From contig CM038052.1 in assembly GCA_021397845.1 (NCBI GenBank), positions 173,216,183-173,280,182 on the forward strand: DNA of 64,000 bases, read 5' to 3'. Shown in pieces: positions 57,867 to 64,000 of this stretch. The position numbers and the translations under genes were made by a program. The notes under the pieces were generated by a model. The model worked only from the letters and a program-made list of their open reading frames with translations. It did not search any database and was not told where the DNA came from. The stretch is from Areca catechu (Eukaryota > Streptophyta > Magnoliopsida > Arecales > Arecaceae). Position 1 is the first letter of the stretch. Each line of letters starts with the position of its first letter.

Positions 57867-60448
57867 TGTGTGTTAGGCTTTTCACCTTCGTCCAAAAGGA
57901 GAAGTCCTTATTCTTCCAATCTCCACCTCACTCTTAAGATCTTGAAATCCAACTCATGATGTTTCTTTTTAGCTCTAGTCCCTTCCTCTACATCTCCAAA
58001 TGCATTCTTCCATCTTCCTTCATATTAATCCCTAACATAATCAAATCTAGTTACATGATTTACCACAGCAATCACAATCTATAACCTTTGCAATGATGCT
58101 CCTACGGTTCACCCTCCAAATTTTAACTGAGACCATATAATAACGCATTCTTAAGCAAACTTCTAAAACCTACATGTCTGAGATACACATTCCTTGATCT
58201 ACTTTCGAGCAATTTCAAGTTAAGGATAACTATTAAATGTTTGAAAAAAGAAATAACATGTAGGACACTGAAATAGACGAGATGGGCATCACGAAGAGAA
58301 ATAAACCTCCAATCACTACAAAGTATACACCTATCATTCTGCACAAAGCAGGTTCACCTGAAACTGAGCCAGGAAAATAAATTATTCACCAGATTAAAAA
58401 GGAAAATATTATTCATGCTCCCTCACAAAGGAAGATAACTTATCATCTGCGTTGAGTACAATGCTCCCCACTTTGTTTCAACAGAGAAATGGATAAGACA
58501 AATTATTAATATCACCTCCAACATTCAAAAGTTCAATTTGAAGTCTTATAGAATCCTTAAGGTCCATCTATGTAGCAATACTTATGCCCCCTTCTAGTCA
58601 TGTGATAAATCTGTATGTAACACAGTGAACACTCCAAGAACATCACACAGATCCGTGCTTGTCATATTTTACCATTTTCACTGGGCATTTTGATCTGTCC
58701 TACAATTCTTTCTTGCATAAGTTCAACCACATATAAAGTATTACAAACAAGATGATATACTACTCAGTGCAGAAAATAAGAAGAATGGATACAAAAAGAG
58801 AGCATAAAAACCACTATTCATTACATGGTATATTTATAAAAGAAATCAAAGATATGAGCTATACAGAAATAGAAGAAAATTCATCTAGAGTTTCAGTTTT
58901 GCTCACCTCAGTTTCTTTTGTTGCCACCCTGACTTCAGCCAATTTCTGCTCAGTTTCAGCAATCTTCCTCTTCTCCTCAGCAATCTCCTGCTGAATCTTT
59001 TCTCTCTGCTTCTCCCATGCCTGTACCTTCTTCAGCAACTTCTTCTCCTTCCTCGCTGCCGCCAAGCACATCCTTGCAGACTCTGATGCACTCAGTTCTG
59101 ATGCCTCCACCTCAGCCCGTATCTCTGCATTCTCAGTCTCGAGCCTACGGACAGCAGCATTCGCAAGATCCACTTGCCCACTCGCCTTCTTCAAAGCATT
59201 CTCCATCTCAGTCAGCCGCTTCAATGTCGCATCCTCCAGTCCCTGCTTCCCCTTCTTCAGGTGCTGGTTCTCCTCCCGCTCCATCCTCAATGTCCTCAGC
59301 TCAATTAGGTCATTGCTCAGCTTCCGAGCGGCTTGCAGACCCGTCTTCTGAGCCCACTCCTTGCGCTCCTTCACCTGACCCTCAAGTTCCCTAATCTGGC
59401 GAACAAGATCCAAAATCATCTCCTTTTTATGGTCCTCAGCCCCATCCGGTGACTTGCCCTCCTCATCGAGGCTCATCGCCTCCAATCCCTTCAGCACAGA
59501 GTCCACAAGATCCTCTCCGGCGTCATCCCCCGCCTCAACAGCACCGGAAGATCCATCCCCCTGCACCTGCTCTGAGGACGACGACCCCAAGCCGCCCTCC
59601 GCCCTGTGCCGTGCCACCGACGCATTGGCATTCCGCCTCATGGCAGACCTCACGGAGGGAGGAAGATCGGTGCTCCCGCCGCCGCGCTCCGCCATATGGA
59701 ATTCGCAGAGGCCGGTCGTTGGTGGCGCATACTCGGCCCCGCAAGCAGCGCTGCAGCCGCCGGCGGTGACCGGGGCGGGGGCGGCAGTGGAGGCGGGGTA
59801 GGGGGGAGCGGGGATATCGATGGTACTCGCGCGAGCCACGTGGAGGTCGCTCATCAGAAGACACCACATGGCGTCCCCTCGAGTGAGATGGGGGCGAACT
59901 TGTTGAAGAAGACACACCATCCCGGCGAGGGAGTACTCCTGGAGGTGGCGGAGGTCGGTGAACCCCTTCGCCGGGAGGCCGCCGGCGGCGTCGCAATGCC
60001 CATCTGCCGCCAGCGACGAGTTGAGGTGTTCCATGGCGTTCTGAAGGATGTTTGAGAGTACATCCATCGATCCATAGCAGTGCCCGCTGCAGAGCACCGC
60101 CTGGAGCGCCGCCTCCTCGTTGTACCCGAGCGTGACCAGCCGGTTGAGCGCCTCCCGGTAGACAAGATCGAGATTTTTGAGGAGGAGCTCCTCGAGCTGC
60201 TCCTCCGTGCAGTAGCCCCACCCGTTGTCGTCATACGCGCCGCTAGGGTTAGCGTTAGGGTTAGAGATCGGATGCCCAATCCCCGGATCTCCGTCGGCAA
60301 GGACGGTGGAAGGGGAGGGGTAGGAGAAGGAGGAGGACGCCGGTGAGGGGCCGGCGGAGGGGCCGCTGGAGGAGGAGGCCTGGTGCTTGATGGCGTGGCG
60401 GGCCTTGCGGCCGCTGCGGGCGGATCGGTCCCTCGCGTTGCTGCCCAT
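54301..60448 (-). CDS. MIP1: RING-type E3 ubiquitin ligase, MIP1/RF298/RF4 family (two coding exons)
   Basis: Exon 1 is 60448-58907 and exon 2 is 54816-54301, joined in phase 0 (GAG|GTGAGC ... TTGCAG|GCA), giving 685 aa. After a basic, serine/proline-rich N-terminus (MGSNARDRSARSGRKARH) comes the family block GWGYCTEEQLEELLLKNLD and GYNEEAALQAVLCSGHCYGS, a UBA-like fold (about residues 75-140). Next come YSLAGMVCLLQQVRPHLTRG and DAMWCLLMSDLHVARAST, a variable acidic linker, and a long coiled coil (about 340-610). The C-terminal C3HC4 RING (CVIC ... LPCAH ... C ... CPCC) ends DERIRVYGVSS. Such proteins transfer ubiquitin with an E2; Arabidopsis MIP1 was named for binding MND1. Its length is close to MIP1 and shorter than RF4/RF298. 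The frame is intact and exon 1 is GC-rich, as in monocot genes. Confidence 0.92.
56439..56815. mobile_element. hAT-type MITE, 377 bp, with 8-bp target duplication
   Basis: Termini are TAGGGATGGCAATTTTAGCC on the left and, reverse-complemented, TAGGGATGGCTATTGATTGG on the right. The flanks are AACGATGG (56431-56438) and AATGATGG (56816-56823), an 8-bp target-site duplication with one change. The inside is rich in ACCCAACC/GGGTTNG words typical of these elements. There is no coding capacity. It lies within the RING gene intron. Confidence 0.85.
57089..57139. repeat. Compound microsatellite (CG/TG then AG)
   Basis: GTGTGCGCGCGCGCGTGTGT followed by an AG run. It lies in the RING gene intron. Confidence 0.95.
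57796..57863. repeat. AG dinucleotide microsatellite, about 33 units
   Basis: An almost pure AG run with one interruption (GAGAGGAGAG) near its start. ORFs on either strand here (S/L-rich or E/R-rich) are repeat products. Confidence 0.95.
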
Positions 60449-60620
60449 CGGAAGCGGCGGCGGTGGGTAGATGGAGGAGGGGGAGGGGGTGGCTTTCAGG
60501 TGCGGAGGGAGAGCGAGGATGGTTGTGATTTGAGAGAAAGTAGGCGACAGGCGGGGCGGGGCGGGGCGTGGCGTTAGCGAAGAGGAGGCCGAGGGGCGCT
60601 CAACCAGCGAGTCGAGCGTG
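60449..60620 (-). promoter_or_regulatory. 5' leader / proximal promoter of the RING gene
   Basis: G/A-rich on the + strand (C/T-rich on the sense strand), consistent with a pyrimidine-rich plant 5' UTR. The strong composition change at about 60630 marks the likely limit. A defined TATA box was not located. Confidence 0.45.
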
Positions 60621-60958
60621 GAGGTTTAAGCCCAAATTCGATTCAAAATACATGGGACCGCTTTACTTGACTACATTACTCCCATTTTTAAATACACATT
60701 TAATATTTATAATTTTATTTTTTATTTAAAATCTAAATAATAAAAATATTATTTTAAAAAATTATGGTACGTTGCAGTCGAAAAATTATAACTTTCTAAA
60801 AATAAAATATCATATTTTTTTCTAAAAATTATAAAATAGAAAAGATATTTTATTAAAAAATAAATTTTTTAAAAAATAAATTTGTCTTGTTTTTATATTT
60901 TTTATTAGTTATCATGGCTTCATTTTTATATAAAGTCATTGTTATATTCGAATCGATA
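60621..60958. other. AT-rich intergenic DNA
   Basis: Low-complexity A/T-rich sequence with A6 and T6 runs. No gene. Confidence 0.6.
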
Positions 60959-61240
60959 TGATGCCCAAGCTTCGACAAGATTGCTGAAGATGGCTCCGTC
61001 CTGTAAATCTATCTCTTTTCTAATAATTGATGAATGCCCTCGTTCATTGGATCGATCGCCTTCCAACCTGCAAGCAAATCCACTCACCAGAGAGGTTCCG
61101 GTGGGGGGACACTCCAACGCTCAAGTCAGTCACAAGGTCTGGACTAAATAGATAAGATATGAGAAAAAATTGAATCAAGGGTGTGCGAGAGTTCCTGCTG
61201 CTTGAACTCACTTCAATCTTGGAAGCCCCTTATTCACCGA

Positions 61241-61250
61241 TATTTATAGG
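61241..61250 (-). promoter_or_regulatory. TATA box of the solo LTR
   Basis: The minus strand reads CCTATAAATA, about 220 bp from the minisatellite edge, as expected at a U3/R boundary. Confidence 0.5.
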
Positions 61251-61469
61251 ATACGATCCTAATGGAATTCAGTTAAGCAAGCCGTAAACGGTTAGTTCGT
61301 TAGTGGACCATCACGTGCACAGAACATTCATCATCAGTTAAGTTGGTCAAAGAGTGCAGACGATATGGACTGTATCACATTGGTCAATATAACATCATGG
61401 TTGACTCATTAAGTTAACCTTAAACATCAATCGACTGTACACTTAAACCAGCCTAAATAATAAACTCCT

Positions 61470-61795
61470 CTTGAGTGTCGATCAGCCTTGCACCTCTTGG
61501 GCATCGATCGACTTTACGCCTCTGAAGCATCGATCGGCTTTACGCCTCTTGGCTTTACGCCTTTGGAGCATCGATCGGCTTTGTGCCTCTTGGGCATCGA
61601 TCGGCCTAGTGCCTCTTGGGCGTCGATCGGCCTTACGCCTCTTGGGCATTGATCAGCTTTGCGTCTCTTGAGCATCGATCGGCTTTACGCCTCTGGGACA
61701 TCGATCGGCTTTGTACCTCTTGACATCGATCGGCCTTGCACCTCTTGGGCATCGATCGGCTTTGCGCCTCTTGAGCATCGATCCATTATTTGATC
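61470..61795. repeat. Minisatellite in solo LTR U3, about 28-bp unit, about 12 copies
   Basis: Degenerate units of CCTCTTGGGCATCGATCGGC with CTTTACG or CTTTGCG linkers. The frequent GCATCGATCG core holds the palindrome CGATCG. Confidence 0.92.
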
Positions 61796-61853
61796 AACCA
61801 AGTTCATTTTTCATTAATCCAAATCTGTAGGTTAAATCTATCATAACCCAACA

Positions 61854-62254
61854 GTCATAATTTGCACACAGAATATCATAATATAGTTATAAGATGTCAT
61901 GATTCTTGAGAGAGGGAGGAACATTTTTATTATTAAAAATTTTAAACAAAAAAGTATAGCGGCATGTATTAAATGTGTATTAAAAAGTAGGAACGACGTT
62001 GCCCAATCAAATGGAACCATATGTTTTTTCTCCAATAATGTATAAAAAAAATTTATTTAACTCAAAAATAACTAAGTCTTGATATCTAAACTTGAACTCA
62101 CCTGGATAATAATAATATTTGAGATCAGCTCAACTCAGTTCAAATATTAATCAAGTTATATTCTAGTTCAAATTTAAATTTAAATTCAAATATTAAATAT
62201 AAATAAAATAAATATAATTATTATATTATATTTTAAAATATTAAATTACTAAAC

Positions 62255-62305
<51 letters not shown>

Positions 62306-63556
62306 TAATAAATTTACATGTTATATATCTTATTATTATTATTAAATATAGAATTATAACAATCTTTTCTATCCAATCTCGCGATGCCTTTGTTATGGTC
62401 GACTCTTGCTCGGGAGAGGGGACTTGACCATAGCTCAAGTCCTACTTGATCCTGTTGGATCTTTCTCAAATGCTGATATCTCTCAATAAGAGATCCACAT
62501 AAAATAATGGTATTGTACGTTAGATTTGGCTTTGATACCATTTATCATGGACTTGTAGTCCAAAAACTCAAGATGCTCGGAAGGAGAGTAATGCAGGCTA
62601 ATAAACTAACGTGGCATCTTTTTTATTAATCAATATAGGATTATAATATTAGAGAGATCTTGTGTTGGGATTGATATCAACTTGTTCTGATACCGGTTGT
62701 TGCAGAAACAGAATTGGACCGTCGATTATCGATGTCGATACTACAAGAGAAAGAAAAAAATATAATAAATATAATTTTTCGGGTATGCAAAATGTTTCAC
62801 TATGAAAAATAAACTTACAGATTGAACTCTTTGTCAACCTCGTACAAGTAACTCACAAGAAACCTTGAATCATTCTTTCAAGCTCTCAATCAGCCCTCTA
62901 CAAGAGACCTCCCACCACTTTTATCCTCCTTCTCTCTATGTCTTTGCCCATGAATTTGTAACCTCCACTACGTAGAGCATCTCACAAGGAATCCAACGGT
63001 CCAAACAGAATCCAAATCGAAGTTCTGTAGCTCTCTCAATCGCAGTTTGATTGCAACACTACTCGTGGGCATCAATCGCATTGAAATCCATGTAGATTAT
63101 ACCAGAATCGTGCCGCGCGCGTCTCGTACATGGGTTTCCTTCTTTTTCTGGTTTCTCTGCTGGGCCCTACATGCATTTTTGTCTTCTTTTAGGTTGCGCG
63201 TGAATGTTGAGGCGCCAGTGATCCAACATCTGTAAAGCTATGCGAAGGGGGTGGATGTTAACGTCACCATACATTAAAAATAAAAATTTTAATTATTTTT
63301 ATTTTAATTAATTTTATATTTAATTTTATAATGATCATAATGATCACTTTATTTATTTTTTATTTAATAAGATAATAGCTAGTTTTAAAATAATTTTTGA
63401 ATTTAATTTTGTATCTGCCGTAATGGCTAGTCGAGGATCTTTTGAAAATTTTTTTAAAAATTTTTTGATATATAAATAGGCTTCTATCTCAACCCTTCAA
63501 GATATTTTAAAAAATAAATTTTAAGTTCTCCCTCTCTATATTCATCATCTATTCTC
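61854..63556. other. Intergenic DNA with retroelement primer-site relics
   Basis: AT-rich DNA. An AT dinucleotide run lies at 62259-62298. Two minus-strand sequences resemble initiator-tRNA primer sites of LTR elements: GGCTTTGATACCATTT (about 62527-62542) and TTGTTCTGATACCGGTTG (about 62682-62699). They suggest decayed LTR retrotransposons, but no coding region or clear LTR pair remains. Confidence 0.45.
62259..62298. repeat. AT dinucleotide microsatellite
   Basis: About 20 AT units in a row. Confidence 0.95.
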
Positions 63557-64000
63557 TAGGATCGATACCCCAACCAACTATCCAAAAGAAAGCTCCTTAT
63601 TTAGAAGTGGCGGTTTATCTTTCTTAAGTATAAGTAGGCAGCGCAGCAACCCCGGGCGCACAAGTCGACCTCCCCACCAAGGGGCGTGGCTTCCCCCAGC
63701 GAAAAACAGAAGTGGCGGTTTATCTTTCTTAAGTATAAGTAGGCAGCGCAGCAACCCCGGGGAGCACAAGTCGACCTCCCTACCAAGGGGCGTGGCTTCC
63801 CCCAGCGAAAAACAGAAGTGGCGGTTTATCTTTCTTAAGTATAAGTAGGCAGCGCAGCAACCCCGGGCGCACAAGTCGACCTTCCCACCAAGGGGCGTGG
63901 CTTCCCTAGCGAAAAACCCTTCGAGAATTTTGCTTGTGTGGGGACTCAAACCTGTGACCTGGCTTTGATACCAATTATAGGATCGACACCCCAACCAACT
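63557..64000 (-). mobile_element. LTR-like relic (TRIM/LARD type) with primer site, cut by the window edge
   Basis: A direct repeat, TAGGATCGA(T/C)ACCCCAACC, occurs at 63557 and 63978. Between them, next to the right copy, the minus strand reads TTGGTATCAAAGCCAGGTCA, an initiator-Met primer-site type sequence, followed by ACAGGTTTGAGTCCCC. The rest is a 105-bp triple tandem repeat. This fits an element on the minus strand whose 5' LTR continues past base 64000. The continuous minus-strand ORF (63578-63994) spans the repeat and is probably not a gene. Confidence 0.5.
63603..63917. repeat. Three tandem units of 105-106 bp
   Basis: Units start AGAAGTGGCGGTTTATC at 63603, 63708 and 63814 and are nearly identical. 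They contain GCGCAGCAACCCCGGG and CCAAGGGGCGTGGCTTCC. Confidence 0.95.

Larger units (their letters stand above)
54817..58906 (-). other. RING gene intron (4.09 kb)
   Basis: Bounded by GTGAGC (58906-58901) and TTGCAG (54822-54817) on the minus strand. It contains a hAT MITE (56439-56815), a T/C-rich run (about 56325-56358), and TG/CG/AG microsatellites (57089-57139 and 57796-57863). No further conserved exon was seen; the protein reads continuously across the junction. Confidence 0.85.
60959..61853 (-). mobile_element. Solo LTR, minus orientation
   Basis: Ends ATAACCCAACA (61853), that is TGTTGGGTTAT on the minus strand. The left part has the U5-like phrase CCAACCTGCAAGCAAATCC and ACGCTCAAGTCAGTCA, similar in position to GAACCTGCAGG...GGTCAAGTCAGTAG in the big gypsy LTR. 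A minus-strand TATA box (CCTATAAATA, about 61241-61250) lies downstream, in minus orientation, of a minisatellite U3. No PBS or coding region adjoins. The left border is approximate and no target duplication was fixed. Confidence 0.6.

Noticed and set aside
59017..60577. Several + strand and second minus-strand ORFs over 100 aa
   Set aside because: Shadows of the GC-rich first exon of the RING gene, which has clear family homology in its own frame.
63578..63994. 138-aa minus-strand ORF with three similar blocks
   Set aside because: It runs through the 105-bp tandem repeat and a primer-binding site, so it is probably not a protein gene.
1..64000. CRISPR arrays, tRNA, rRNA and bacterial operons
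   Set aside because: None found. Tandem repeats here have no spacer/repeat pattern, and the window is plant nuclear DNA.

Overview
This window is nuclear plant DNA, and nothing in it looks bacterial, viral or organellar. It is dominated by nested, mostly decayed transposable elements, with two convincing host genes, one possible small gene, and long AT-rich intergenic DNA. The GC-rich first exon of the RING gene, the long introns and the types of LTR element suggest a monocot, perhaps a palm. The species assignment is inference and weak.

Layout. (1) 1-6332: the 3' part of a broken L1-type LINE on the + strand, ending in an uninterrupted A38 tail. (2) About 6400-14050: a + strand gene for a small PPR protein of the EMB1417 (At4g21190) type. 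It has a noncoding first exon, a 2.5 kb leader intron and five coding exons (256 aa). The LINE tail lies within about 100 bp of its leader. (3) 14.05-21.5 kb: intergenic DNA with a Tourist-like MITE holding a large tetranucleotide microsatellite, a 231-bp tandem duplication, and a 119-aa minus-strand ORF of unknown function.

(4) About 21.49-48.04 kb: a composite Mutator-like element (MULE). Its long terminal inverted repeats are built from copies of a 27-bp palindrome. On its minus strand it carries a decayed MuDR-type transposase (PB1-like N-terminus, MULE core, SWIM finger, zinc knuckle) and a decayed plant-mobile-domain (MAIN-like) gene. That second gene is cut in two places: by a solo copia-type LTR (about 23.20-24.96 kb) and by a 15.46-kb Ty3/gypsy element of the Tat type (25,673-41,130) flanked by the 5-bp duplication CTACT. 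The gypsy element runs on the minus strand and has PBS, gag, protease, RT, RNase H, integrase, a 120-bp tandem array in the 3' region, and a polypurine tract. Its LTRs are unusually long, about 4.4 kb. Each LTR carries, antisense to gag-pol, a three-exon gene of the 'putative gypsy type transposon' family (PF04195-like) with a long coiled-coil C-terminus.

(5) 48.0-53.2 kb: a hAT-like repeat, a fragment of a related gypsy LTR with a 185-bp minisatellite, and a 5'-truncated LINE. (6) 53.8-60.6 kb: a minus-strand gene for a MIP1/RF298/RF4-type RING E3 ubiquitin ligase (685 aa, two coding exons). Its 4.1-kb intron contains a hAT MITE with an 8-bp target duplication. (7) 60.6-64.0 kb: a solo LTR with a minisatellite U3, primer-binding-site relics, and at the right edge an LTR-like relic with a 105-bp triple repeat.

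The PPR and RING genes are the only features I would expect to be functional host loci. The most unusual features are the antisense spliced gene inside the gypsy LTRs, the replaced outer end of one of those LTRs, and a pair of near-perfect foldbacks beside the MULE transposase.
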